DNA from: Dactylorhiza incarnata
Lineage: Eukaryota > Streptophyta > Magnoliopsida > Asparagales > Orchidaceae
Assembly: GCA_033032865.1 (NCBI GenBank)
Contig: JAWHQI010000228.1
Coordinates: 4,502,501-4,566,500 of the forward strand
Direction of reading: 5' to 3'
DNA length: 64,000 nucleotides
Shown piece after piece: positions 1-11,200 of this stretch. The notes beneath the pieces were generated by a model. The model was not told the origin of the DNA and searched no databases. It was given only the letters and a program-made list of their open reading frames with translations. Both the position numbers and the translations under genes were made by a program. Every line of letters begins with the position of its first letter. The first letter of the stretch is position 1.

Positions 1-618
1 TGGTAGTGGATGCCCCAAACAGCTACTATGCCATCTTCAAAAGGCCCATTTTGAATGCTTTTCGCGCGGTGGTATCTACTTTCCATCTCAATCTCAAGTT
101 TGCAGCTTAAGGAAGGCAATATCAGATCCAGAGTGATCCAAAGGTGGCTTGGGAATGCTATGTAAGACATGCAACATGATTACCAATGCTCCATTTCCTG
201 AACCTCTAGTTGACATCCTCGAAGTGGCCAAGCTTCCGGAAGTGGCTGAGGAAAATAAGGACTGAGAAAGGGCTCACATAGAACCTGCCAAGGTAACCCA
301 AGAAGTCCCCATCGCTAAAGGGGAGAAGAAGAAACTCATCATCAATGCGGAACTACCTGAAGAAGATAAAGTTCAACTGATCTCCTGTCTCTTGAAGAAT
401 TTGGATGTCTTCGCCTGCTCGGTGGAAGATATGCCCAGAGTGGACCTGGACGTTGATTGCCATCATCTCAACGTCTCCCCTGACTTCAAGCCAATCCAGT
501 AGAAGAAAAGGGAGGTGGCAACCAAGCTGGCGGTACCAATTAAAGAAGAAGTTGCAAAACTTCTTAAAGCGAATTTTATTTCCAAAATTCAATACCCCAC
601 CTGGATGTCTAATGTTGT
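1..618 (+). pseudogene. Tat-1 pol, first part: protease tail to start of reverse transcriptase
   Basis: This is the left-hand remnant of a Ty3/Gypsy polyprotein. From base 3 one frame reads the region just after the protease (SYYAIFKRPILNAFRAVVST) to a TAA at 108-110. Further on, the lead-in to reverse transcriptase is legible (VDLDVDCHHLNVSPDF), with a TAG at 500-502 where sister copy Tat-2 has a glutamine codon. The frame ends at the words for NPTWMSNV-type RT sequence, where Cop-G is inserted. The rest of RT resumes at 10574. Several stops and frame changes show it is dead. The element begins outside the window, so its gag and 5' LTR are not seen. Confidence 0.85.
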
Positions 619-2186
619 TGTTAGTTATGGGGTGTCGACTTAACACCTAGAGGGGTGGGGGTGGGAGTGAATAGGTTTTTCAAATTGTTTTTGTCCCCTT
701 TAGGTGTTCTTGTTTTCTGGATAATAGATTTAGGGTTTGAGAGAGAACAACACAGAAAACACACAAGAACTTATAGGGGTTCCTCAAGACAGGGTGTCTT
801 AAGCAGTCCTCTTTCCCTCTACGCCTACCTAGCAGTGTGCTATGCTTGGACAACTCCGCCAATGTCTTCGGCCCACAAGCCTTACAACTCGGACCCGCAA
901 GTCCCTGCATCCTAGGCCAGCAAGCCCCTTTATTGCACCCGAGCTCGCAAGATCGACACTCAGGCCCTCAAGCCCTTCAAAGCACAGACCCGCAAGTCTT
1001 GCCTACAGCCTAGGATCGTAAGTCCCTTCACTGCACTTGATCCCACAAGCCCGACAGGTTTGGACCCGCAAGTCGCTCTTCCCTAGCCCTCAAGCCTCAC
1101 AAATCTCAAGCCCTCAATCTTGACACAAAGATCTCACAGATTTGGCGCGCAAGCCTTACAACGAAAGTTTTACAACAAGTTCTTCTATCTGCTGGAGATT
1201 AGATTCTTTTCTTGAACGATTCTTAGCAGTCGATGTAGCTTGACTGCAACTTGGTGAACACTTGATGAGCGTATTTTTTCTCCTCTGCTTATTCTTGATT
1301 CTTCTCCGCAGCTTTGTATTGCTCGGCGGGATACTTTTTTGTTTCTTCGTTCTCTCTCTTTCTCTTGGGCATCACTATTCCTTTTTATAGGACAGATGAG
1401 CCGCTTAACAGTCACCTATGATGCCCTATTCTGACAAACGCCTCATCCCTTAAGAGCATGCGCTGATTGGATAATCAGGCGGCAACATTAAATGCTAACA
1501 GCACGTCCAGCAATTTTGAATCAGTCTCGGCGATGTTTCCATGGTTACGACAACAAGGATAGTATCTCGACGATGCTGGACATCTCTTCTGCACTCGAGC
1601 TTAAGACGACATGAAGTCATCTAACCGATGTTGGCGTAATCTTCTTAATTGCTTGATATCATTGTAACAAGTTTATCTTCTCGACGATGTGTTCGATATC
1701 ATGTCGACAGACTGTTCTACAGTAATTGCCTGTCTTCATATGACCTTCTTTAGTCTTCTCGATGTCATGCCTTCTTTACGACGATATTTGTTCTTCATTA
1801 GCCTTAACGACGTCAAGGCTCCTTTTCGATGATATGTTCGATATCTTGTCTTGTGCTTGCGCTTGAGTCTTCTTTTTCATCTCAGCTTTCTGATATCGTT
1901 GTGAGGTGATGTCACAAAGATATTATCATATGCATGTTGTCTCGATGATAGCCGATATGATCACTCTGCTTTGTTCTGCATATTATTTCCATGACATGCA
2001 TACACTTGTCGATGATATGTCCGGTCTTTTTCGACGGTATTGTACTTAGACAAGTTTTAGAAGTACTGGACATTTTGCCTGATCTCTGCACGCACGAACT
2101 AGATATAATATTAAATACACCTTTTACTTATCATTGAGCTGAGCACTTCTTCAAATCAGGAACACTGCTGGGCATTGCTCCCAACA
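619..2186 (-). repeat. Cop-G 3' LTR
   Basis: LTR of 1568 bp, read on the - strand from TGTTGGGAGCAATGCC to CCATAACTAACA. A TATA box (TATAAAAAG on the - strand) lies at 1381-1389. Downstream of it, at about 840-1160, is a run of short diverged units of the type CCCGCAAGCC / CTCAAGCC. Many CGACGAT / GATATCG words lie at 1530-2050. Compared by eye with 9001-10573 the two LTRs match closely, with scattered substitutions and small indels. Confidence 0.9.
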
Positions 2187-2401
2187 ATCTCCCCCTATTT
2201 GAAGAAGTCATAACCCACTCAATGATAAAGTACATCTTAAGCAAATAAACATATAATAATGACATTGCAGTTATGTTTGAGTGAACACCGAGTTTGATAA
2301 ATCACTTCATTGATAATTTATAAATAGTGACAAATGGTTTAAAGTTTTCAACATTTCTACATTTGCCCCTAGTGAATCAGCCATCTATTTCTCTGGTTCC
2401 C
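2187..2401 (-). other. Cop-G polypurine tract and short 3' non-coding stretch
   Basis: Bases 2187-2200 read AAATAGGGGGAGAT on the - strand, directly before the LTR start TGTTGG. This is a typical plus-strand polypurine primer and fixes the element's orientation. The rest, up to the stop of the cargo ORF at 2402, shows no gene. Confidence 0.8.
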
Positions 2402-5400
2402 TCATAGCAGCTTCACTTTTTGCTTTCTTGGCCCTGGCTTCCTACTCCTTTTCAGCTTGTCTGCTGAAGTATTCAAATGGCTTGGGATGATACTTGAGAG
2501 GCTCAGGAGCATCATATGGGATTCTACCTGCTTGCTTGTCTCTTCTGTGACCTCTTCTTGATCTTCATATTTAGCCCATTCTTGAGGACTGTATACATTG
2601 TATCTTTCACCTTTATTAACTTTCACTCGCTCCCATGCTTTTAGAATGATGGATCTGGATTTGGGACTCCATCTTTTATAGTCATCCTTTTTCTCCATTT
2701 CCTCCATGTACTTTCTCTTCCTCATTTTTACTTCACCTTCCACCAGTATTTCCTTCTCTTTACCCTGATCATCAGTAGCATCAGAATTGTCAACATGTTG
2801 ATCAGGAAGGTCCACAGGTGAGTCTTCAGCAGGGTATTTTTCAGCAGGCTCATCAAAGTATAGAGAAGGAATATTCATTGCTTCCCTGATGGTATTGGTG
2901 GTCCAGATGGCATGCTCACCACTGGCCTTTATCATTGATCTCTCCCCCTTTATGACTTCTCTTGACATCTCCCTTTGGAGGTTCTCTTGAAGTACTAGTA
3001 TCTTTTCTTTCAGCATATAAATCCCTTTCTCCAAATGGTTCTTTGTCTCCAGCAGATGACTGTCTAGCTCTTTGCTGTGATGATCATGTTTATCCTGGAT
3101 ATTTGTCTTGTGTTCAACCATCCACCTGTTGGTTGCTATGTAAGCCTTTTCTATGTTGTTGCTGAGTATTATCTAATTATCCCCTGAATCAGATAGACCC
3201 TGGTGAGTAAGTGTTATCTCTTTGGCAATATACTCTTGTAGATTCCTCACATCATTTCTCAGGCTTGCACTTTCAGCAGATAGTTCTGAAAGTGGAGGTA
3301 AGATCTTAGATTTACGCTAGAGGGGGGGGTGAATAGAGTATTAAAACTTTTCCCTTAATTTTATTGCGGAATTAAAATAGTTATATATATATAAGTGTAT
3401 AGCAGAGTGATTTATGAAACTAAATAAAAATAAATCAGCACAGCACAACAACACAGAAAATCAAAAGCACACAGACACAAGGAATTTTTATAGTAGTTCC
3501 CCAATAAACCTGGGTACGTCTACTCTTCTACCACACTTGGTAGGATCCACTAGGTTTTTGATCAGTTGCCCAAACACCAAGGGGTTTTTGATCAGGTGTC
3601 CACACACCAAGTGAGCTTTTGATCAGGTGCTCTAACCAAACCACAGGTTTTTGTTCAGGTGCCCTGCCACCAAAAAGTTTTCTTTTGAAGGGAGTAAGAA
3701 CCCTGTACAAGTTGGAATAAAAGGGGTTAGAATGTTCTTCGCTGTCAACAATCTGAGAGAAGACTCTAGTGGATGTTGATGGTGTAAAGCTCCCCCTATC
3801 TGATTGAAATTCTTGACAGCTTGAGGATGGAGCTTTCTCTTGAATCAAATTATCTTCCTTGATAAGCTGATGAATCTGAGAGACAGATGCTCCTCAGATT
3901 ATTGTTGCTCTATAGAAGATTTGAAAACTTGCAACAGAAAGACTTAGAGAATGATCTTGAAGATGTTCTCAGAGAATGAGAATCTGCTTGAGGAAGATGA
4001 ACTTTCTTTTTCTTTTTCTGAATGAATATGAATATCTTTTTCTCTGGTTCTGTTTCTCTCTTACGACTGATGTTCTGATATATTCTTTTTGTTCAAATAT
4101 CTTTCTCCAGGTCTCCTATCTTTTTCTTGGAAAGAATGATAACTAATTTTTAAATTCAATTTCTCTGAATAGGAATAGAATAATCTGCATTAAATCTTTC
4201 CTTGGAACTTCCACTAATTCAACAAATCTTAATTACTTTCCTCTTCCATAATTAATGATATCCTTTTCCAATAAGCCAAACGGCTATTTTATCTCTAGAG
4301 AAGGAATTGGAAAGAGAATAAAATAAGGGAGGAATAAAACTTGACTTATCTGGAAGAATAACTCCAAATGAAGAATAAAACTAAATCTGATAGAAGAACT
4401 GAGTTCAGAGAATTAGAATAACTGATCTGAACAGACTGAGAGAAATTTCGTTGAGCTGAGATAAGATTTTGTCAACCTAAAGGAAGATTTTGTCGAACTG
4501 AACATCTGGTAGAGATTCGTCGAACACAGACTGGAGTTCGTCGACCTCAATATAGAGTTCGTTGATATGAAGAATTCGTCGACTGCTGAGACGCTGAGAA
4601 CTGAAGATCGTCGACCACTGAGACGCTGAGACTTGAGATCGTCGACCACTGAGACACTGAGACTGGAGATCGTCGATCGCTGAGAGAAGGCCGTTCGTCG
4701 AATGCAGAGAGCAGTTCGTCGAACCCAGTATTGAGTTCATCGAACGCAGAAACTTAGAGAAATTCTAAGTTCTAGCTATCTTATCAGCCTAAAACTATGA
4801 CCCTTAGACTATACAATGGGGGTCAACTTAATCCTAGTCAACACGTAGTAATCCTAGCCCAAAACAGTAATATGGTTGTTCCAACATGTTCCCTTTTTAG
4901 ATCATTGATGGCTGAGTTAACGTGACCTTCAATTTTTAGCCTTTGCTCTTCTAGGATCATTCTTATTTGAAGCAATAGTGAGTACTCCACTATCCTATTC
5001 TTTGGAGGTGACCTGGCTTGTCCTGGTTCCTCTTATTTATTCCCATCAACCATTGGAGATGGAGATTTTCTGATGGGTGACTGGTTTGACTCATTTTCCT
5101 TTTCAGGACTTGGCAAATCTCTGCTAGTCTCATCAGCAGAATTCTCTTGGTTGTCTTCTTGGGGATATTTACTTGGGTCCTCTTGGTCTACTGATCCAGA
5201 ATGGACAGCATCCTCAACCCCAATGATCTTATTGATCACTTCTTCCACTTGAGCAGGGATCACACCATTCTTCTCCCCCTCAGTCTCAGCATCATCTTGC
5301 TCTATTCCTGCTGTTACTATTGTCCCAGATCCCAAACTTAGGGCAGAGGTCTGGAGGGAGACATTCCTTTTCTCTACAGGCACTGCAGAGTCAGACGATT

Positions 5401-6193
5401 ATGAGTTGTTGCTTGATTCACTTTCTTTAGATGAGCTTTCTCCCATCCTCTTCACATCCTCTGCAGTCTTCAGCTTGTTGGGAGACTTAGTCAGAACTTT
5501 CACCCACCTTTCCAGTATCTTGATATCCATCCTTCTCATGTGATGGATTTTTACACCATAATTCTTGTCAAAGCTTTCAGGGTGAGATATCAGTAGAAAT
5601 AGAGATAGTATTCTTCCTAGATTTGGAACTTGAAAGCTTTCTTGTATTCTCTTGAAGATGAGCTGACCCCAGTTGGTCTTCTTACTTAGGATTATCCTTG
5701 CCATAATCTCGAACATGGGCTTGGATATCCTATCATGCAACCCTACTTTACAGAGGAGGGCTTTTCCTATAATATCAGCCATGAGTTTCCCTTGTTGATT
5801 AAAATTCTTTCTTTGCAGAGACCCATAGGTCTTGCTAGAGTGTCCGCACCATGCCAGAGCCCTTTTAAGGTGTTCCTGGGTTACCTTCTCATTTTCAACC
5901 CCCTTGGCAAAGGTCGGCAGCTGGAGAGCCCTGGACAACCTCTTAGGATTCACCTTAACTTTCATCCCATTGATTGATCTTTTCACGGATGTTCCTTTTG
6001 AGCCACCCTTGGCATTTGAGAAGAATTCCAACACTTCTCTCTTTAAGATTACTGTTGGCTCTAAGAGAGCAAACTCCAGGCCGACGGCGTCTAACAGCTT
6101 AATGTCGCTCATAATCTCTTCTGGTCCTTCTGAGAAGCCATTCCTCACTACTTTGCTTCCTTCATAGAGAAATCCTTCCTTCTCTGGCGCCAT
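2402..6193 (-). pseudogene. Cop-G cargo ORF: large acidic, coiled-coil protein of the 'putative plant transposon protein' type
   Basis: One reading frame runs from ATG at 6193 to the stop at 2402 if the solo LTR at 3287-4886 is left out: about 728 codons with in-frame stops at 5399-5401, 5033-5035 and 3173-3175. The N-terminal part (to about residue 230) is a compact helical region with RALQLPTF and LLCKVGLHDRISKPMF. It resembles the domain often annotated 'putative plant transposon protein' in plants (family assignment by memory, not searched). Then come an acidic, Ser/Pro-rich stretch and a long charged coiled coil ending in KRSRKPGPRKQK. It sits where pol would be expected and is in sense with gag. 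The start MAP is shared with the antisense ORF of Cop-B. Function unknown. Confidence 0.65.
3287..4886 (-). mobile_element. Solo LTR inside the Cop-G cargo ORF
   Basis: A 1600-bp block read on the - strand from TGTTGGAACAACC to ...CTTTCA, with no internal region or second LTR. Flanks AGTTC (3282-3286) and TGTTC (4887-4891) are a target duplication with one mismatch. Taking the block out joins the cargo reading frame without a shift, which supports these ends. Near the 3' end of the LTR is a run of C residues (GAGGGGGGGGTGAAT on the + strand at 3320). Bases 4440-4745 hold many copies of GTTCGTCGA / ATCGTCGAC, also seen in Cop-F, Cop-A and Cop-C LTRs. ORFs in this block are not convincing genes. 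Confidence 0.7.
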
Positions 6194-7406
6194 CTCTTAC
6201 TTGAGCTGAGAGGATTCTAATGTCGTCGGCTCATTCACTCTTCGAAGGCATAGAGAACACGACGACTTTTTAGGGCTAATGTAGAGAGTGTTTTAACCTT
6301 AAGTCATCTGATCTTATTTATAGTTTCAGGATTGGAATGCAAAGTGTCATTTGACAAAGGTCTGATTAACTTAGATTGAACAGTTGTGATTGATTAATTT
6401 CAGATCTTTTGAATGTTAGATCGACTCTTAGGTATCTTCATGATCCTATATTGATGTCGAGAAATCATTTCGACGATACCAATCACTATTTCGACGATAT
6501 CATTTTGTGTTCAAAATGATATTGTTTTGTTCACTTTTTTGTATGATTAGTGCAATGATTTAGCAGTGCCATACACATGTGCTCCTTGAGTGACAGCTTT
6601 TGCTACCTCAAGTAAAAATTACTTTTACAACATGATAAGGATGAGGTTATGTATTGAACATTAATATAGTTACCTTCACCTTAGCTTTTGTATCTTCTTG
6701 AGCTAGTAGATCCCTTTTGTTGTGATGTTTCATTTATTTTACTCCTTTTAGCTCCCCCTTGATCAGTGCATCTTAGCATGTGGTGAGGTTTTTCTTATTC
6801 CAGAGTTATCCCTGGATCACTCATTGTCCAATAGCCTTGTTTGGTTTTGATTGGCTACATGAACTATCCTGCAAAGCAGATTTAATATCCCTTAGGAACC
6901 CAAGGTGATTTGGGTTTTAGGTTCATGTTAGCATAGTAAGGAATTCTTCTACTCACCTCTGCCTTTCTAGGAGGGCCTTCCTTTGCAACACAAAGGCTAT
7001 TGGTGTTCACTATTTCGACGATATCATTTTGTGTTCAAAACGATATTGTTTTTGTTCACTTTTTTGTATGATTAGTGCAATGATTTAGCAGTGCCATACA
7101 CATGTGCTCCTTGAGTGACAGATTTTGCTACCTCAAGTAAAAATTACTATTACAACATGATAAGGATGAGGTTATGTATTGAACATTAATATAGTTACCT
7201 TCACCTTAGCTTTTGTATCTTCTTGAGCTAGTAGATCCCTTTTGTTGTGATGTTTCATTTATTTTACTCCTTTTAGCTCCCCCTTGATCAGTGCATCTTA
7301 GCATGTGGTGAGGTTTTTCTTATTCCAGAGTTATCCCTGGATCACTCATTGTCCAATAGCCTTGTTTGGTTTTGATTGGCTACATGAACTATCCTGCAAA
7401 GCAGAT
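6194..7406 (-). other. Cop-G spacer between gag and cargo ORF, mostly the duplicated block
   Basis: No intact gene. Bases from about 6482 are the second copy of a unit that also covers the 3' end of gag (see the tandem duplication). It therefore contains a duplicate of the last gag codons (KSPWVPKGY type) at about 6890-6990. The CGACGATATC words at 6470-6500 and 7015-7040 resemble those in the Cop-G LTR. Confidence 0.6.
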
Positions 7407-7530
7407 TTAATATCCCTTAGGAACCCAAGGTGATTTGGGTCTTAGGTTCATGTTAGCATAGTAAGGAATTCTTCTACTCACCTCTGCCTTTCTAGGAGGG
7501 CCTTCCTTTGCACTAGGCACACTAGGGTTG
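6482..7530. repeat. Tandem duplication of about 525 bp in Cop-G
   Basis: The segment starting CACTATTTCGACGATATC at about 6482 is repeated almost base for base from about 7007 (offset 525). Both copies run through TTTAGCAGTGCCATACAC, GCATGTGGTGAGG and the gag C-terminal codons to GGCCTTCCTTTGCA, after which they diverge. Only the right copy is joined to the rest of gag, so the left one is a duplicate made after or during integration. Confidence 0.85.
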
Positions 7531-8975
7531 TGCCAATAATCAATGGCAAAGTGTCCCACTTTACCACAACACAAACATTCATGGATGTTGTACCTTCTTT
7601 TCTGAACCATTTTTGAGGTGGGTGGAGAATCACAATGCTTATGTTCAGTAGAGAAGGCAGCAACATTCTTCCAATCTCTCTCAGCTAAGAGCTGACTAGC
7701 TGCTATAGTATACTTATTTCTTCTTGACTTTATCTGTTTGTCAGCAACAGATATCAGCTTGGTCGCTGACATGGTGTTGATGACATCAGATGTGGTCAAG
7801 TGAGAGTTGCTTATACTGGTTCTACCAACCTGCTTCTTATCTGGAAGAGATTGGGAAGGTGTTGCTCCTTTACCCTTGAAGGTGGGGGATGAGGCACCAA
7901 ACAAAAATGGTCCATGATGGTCCATTTGGATTTCCTCATGGGGAGCCTTTAATGCACTCATCCCCATGCCCTTTCTCCTCCCATGTTAGGAGCATTTCCC
8001 AAGCTATGGGAGCTTCCACTCATCCAGTGACCATGGACATTGTCCTAGTCATACTTGTTAGAGGGAAGCACTACACTATGAAAGGTGGTATGAGGCTCAG
8101 CTTTAGTTTTGTCCCTTTCTCCATTCCCAACATCTACTGCCCCTTCATTGAAACCCAATCCCCTCCTATTTCCATAGAAGGAGAAGGTGTCAATGAAGGG
8201 CAGTATAGTTTTGGGCTTAAAGAATTGAGCCACTAAGCTTCTTTCATTAAGAAGATCATTCTCAAGTTTCCTAATGAGTTCTTCCCTTTGGTTCTTTCAT
8301 CATGAAGCTTGTCTATGATCTTCTTGAGCTCGCAGGAATCGGTGCCCTCATTGTGGGACATACCCATTTCCTCATTCATCTCAGCCTTAATGTGTCTGAG
8401 TGATTCAAGCTCCTTAGCTTGCTTCCAAATAAGCTTCTTGCACTTTCTTAGAGAAACCAAGAGATCACCAAACTGTTCTATTAGATCAGCAGGGTTCTTA
8501 TTGTTGCATGATGAGCAGTCTTCTACATCATTTCCCGAAGATGAGCAATCATCCGATGCACTCTTGGTCTTCATAATTGAAACAGGTAGTAAAGGTTTGT
8601 GAGTGATGCATACCTGATCATAATGTCATTCATCATGATTTTCTTCATCTGATAGAGCCATCAACCCATAGACCTCCTCATCCTCAGAGTCACAGTCTGT
8701 GAGAGTCAAGGGTACTCTTATTCTTCCTTTGACCACAGAGCATTCTTCATCTTCAGATTCACTATCTGAGATAGTAAAGGGTGCTCTGATCCCTATGGCC
8801 CTGATCCCTATACTTCTTTCTTCTTCAACATGAGAAGAGCTCCAGCTGCTTTCACTTAAGGATCTGAACTTCCTGATGTCAGATCTTTTGACTTTCTCTA
8901 GAGAGTTAGGATATGATAATCAGTTGATTTGATACACGCAAGAGAAGATCTGCTCAAGCTGTTAAGCTTTTGTTT
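7407..8975 (-). pseudogene. Cop-G gag remnant with a damaged zinc knuckle
   Basis: Reading away from the primer site, the - strand shows an acidic Ser/Asp/Glu stretch (SDSESEDEE and DCDSEDEE, about 8640-8800), a coiled-coil ORF (8574-8233), a basic region and a zinc-knuckle-like CLCCGKVGHFAIDY at about 7550-7590. It ends with SPWVPKGY. In a CX2CX4HX4C knuckle the last Cys is replaced here by Tyr. The order (acidic, coiled coil, knuckle, WVPK tail) matches the second half of Cop-A gag. The UBN2-type capsid half seen in Cop-F is missing. Several frame breaks. It would have bound RNA and assembled particles; now probably inactive. Confidence 0.7.
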
Positions 8976-8984
8976 TGAACAACC

Positions 8985-8998
8985 TCCCTCTTATACCA
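8985..8998 (-). promoter_or_regulatory. Cop-G primer binding site
   Basis: Two bases inside the 5' LTR the - strand reads TGGTATAAGAGGGA. It is a degraded match to TGGTATCAGAGC, complementary to the 3' end of initiator Met-tRNA, used by most plant Copia elements. It fixes the right-hand LTR as the 5' LTR. Confidence 0.8.
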
Positions 8999-9000
8999 CT

Positions 9001-10573
9001 TGTTAGTTATGGGGTGTCGACTTATCACCTAGAGGGTGGGGGGGTGAATAGGTTTTTCAAATTGTTTTTGTCCCCTTTAGGTGTTCTTGATTTCTGGATA
9101 ATAAATTTAGGGTTTGAGAGAGCACAACCTAGAAAACACACAAGAACATATAGTGGTTCCTCAAGACAGGGTATCTTGAGTTGTCCTCTTTCCCTCTGCG
9201 CCTACCTAGCAGAATGCTAGGCTTGGCAAACTTCACCAATCTCTCAAGCCCGCAAGCCTTACAACTCGGACCCGCAAGTCCCTGCAGCCTAGGCCCGCAA
9301 GCCCCTTCACTACACCCGAGCCCGCAAGCTCGACACGCAGGCCCTCAATCCCTTCACAGCACAGACCCGTAAGTCTTTCTTGCAGCCTAGGCCCGCAAGC
9401 CCCTTACCTTCAATAGAGCCCGCAAGCCCGACACGTTTGGAAGCGCAAGTCCCTCTACCCTATACCTCAAGCCTCACAGATCTCAAGCCCTCAAGCTTGA
9501 CACACAGATCTGAACACAGATCTCACAGATTTGGCCCGCAAGACTTACAACAAAAGATTTATGACAAGTTCTTCTGCCAGGTGGATATAGACTTCTTTTC
9601 TTGAACGATTCTTAGCAGTCGATATAGCATGACTGCAAATTGAAGAACACTGGATGAGCATTTTTGTTCTCCTCTGCTTATTCTTGATTCTTCTCCGCAG
9701 CTTTGTATTGCTCGGCGGGATACCTTTTTGTTTCTTCGTTCTCTCTCTTTCTATAGGTCATCACTATTCATTTTTATAGGATGGATGAGCCGCTTAACGG
9801 TCACCTATGATGTCCTATTCTGACAAACGCCCCATCCCTTAAGAGCACGCGCTGATTAGACAATCAGGTGGCAGCATTAAAAGCTGACAGCGCGTCCATC
9901 ACTTTTGAATATGTCTCGGCGATGTTTCCATGGTTACGATGACAAGGATAGTATCTGGACGATGCTGGACATCTCTTCTGCACTCGAGCATAAGACGACA
10001 TGAAGTCATCTAACTGATGTCGGCGTAATCTTCTTAATTGCTTGATATCGTTGTAACAAGTTTATCTTCTCGACGATGTGTTCAATATCATGTCGACAGA
10101 TTGTTCTTCAGCAACTGCCTGTCTTCATATGACCTTCTTTAGTCTTCTCGACGTCATGCCTTCTTTACGACGATATCTATTCTCCTTATCCTTAACGACG
10201 TCAAGGCTCCTTTTCGACGATATGTAAATATATAGTCATGTGCTTGCACTTGAGTCTTCTTTTTCAGCACGGCTTTCTGATATCGTTGTGAGGTGATGTC
10301 ACAATGATATTATCATATGCATGTTGTCTCGACGATAGCCGATATGATCACTCTGCTTTGTTTTGCATATCATTTTCACGACACGCATACACTTGTCGAC
10401 GATATATCCGCTCTTTTTCGACGATATTGTACTTAGACAAGTTATAGAAGTACTGGACATTTTGCCTGATCTCTGCACGCATGAACTAGATATAATATTA
10501 AATACACCTTGTACTTATCATTGAGCTGAGCACTTCTTCAAATCAGGAACACTGCTGGGCACTGTTCCCAACA
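9001..10573 (-). repeat. Cop-G 5' LTR
   Basis: LTR of 1573 bp matching 619-2186. TATA box TATAAAAA on the - strand at 9771-9778. The CCCGCAAGCC / CTCAAGCC unit array is at about 9240-9540. Ends ...CTAACA at 9001 next to the primer site and starts TGTTGGGAACAGTGCC at 10573. Confidence 0.9.
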
Positions 10574-10578
10574 GTTGT

Positions 10579-11200
10579 AAAGGTAAAAAAGTCAGGGGGA
10601 AATAGCGTATGCGTGTGGATTTCACGAACTCAATAAAGCGTGCCCCAAAGATTGCTACCCTTTGCCTCAAATAGATGTTTTAATAGATTCTGCTGTTGGG
10701 TATAATTTCATGAGCTTTTTATATGCATTATTTGGGTACCACCAAATTAAAATGTATAAGCCCGACATTCCACATACGTCTTTCATTACAAACGATGGGT
10801 GCTAATGTTACCTCATAATGCCTTTCGGCCTTAAAAATGCGGGCGCTACGTACAAAAGAATGATGGTCACAGTTTTTAAACGACAAAAGTGAAGGAATCT
10901 CGAAATCTATGTCGATGGTCTCCTCCTCAAAAGTAAAACCTTTTCGGTACACCTGGAAGACCTCGTAGAGACGTTCACTACTCTACGGAAGTTTAAATTA
11001 TAATTGAACCCATTGAAATGCGTGTTTGGAGCAAACAAAGGGTAGTTTCTTGGGCATCTTCTCACTCCGGATGGCCTTGCACCGAATCCTGATAAGGTGA
11101 AGGCTATTCTTGATATGGATCCTCCTCATAATTCGAAAGAAGTTCAGCAGTTGGGAGGAAGTTTAGCAGGCCTGAGCCGATTCATCTCTAAAGTCAGGAG
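10579..11200 (+). pseudogene. Tat-1 reverse transcriptase, main part
   Basis: Continues the RT cut at 618. Legible pieces include GYHQIKMYKPDIPHTSF, MPFGLKNAGATYKRM, a decayed catalytic loop (YVDGLLLKSK where Tat-2 has YVDDLL) and FLGHLLTPDGLAPNPDKV. A TAA at 10803-10805 lies directly before CYLIMPFGL; Tat-2 has TGA at the same codon. Loss of the second catalytic Asp (D to G) would itself abolish polymerase activity. On the sequence alone this is a dead copy. Confidence 0.85.

Larger units (their letters stand above)
619..10573 (-). mobile_element. Cop-G: non-autonomous Copia-type LTR retrotransposon inserted in Tat-1
   Basis: The element is bounded by TG...CA with two LTRs (619-2186 and 9001-10573) and a perfect 5-bp target duplication GTTGT at 614-618 and 10574-10578. 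Removing it rejoins the Tat-1 RT sequence, as comparison with Tat-2 near 21.34 kb shows. It is read on the - strand: primer site next to the right LTR, gag remains, a long extra ORF, polypurine tract, left LTR. No protease, integrase, RT or RNase H is recognisable, so it would depend on another element. It holds a nested solo LTR (3287-4886) and an internal tandem duplication. LTR sequence and primer site resemble Cop-F at 30.5 kb. Confidence 0.9.

Noticed and set aside
655..1415. ORFs in the Cop-G LTRs (also 8975-9604)
   Set aside because: They lie in LTR sequence with short repeats, differ between the two LTRs and contain no domain.
3414..4740. ORFs in the solo LTR (e.g. 3528-3848, 4413-4740)
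   Set aside because: Ser/Thr-rich peptides arise from the CGTCGA repeat words; no conserved domain and no support from related LTRs.
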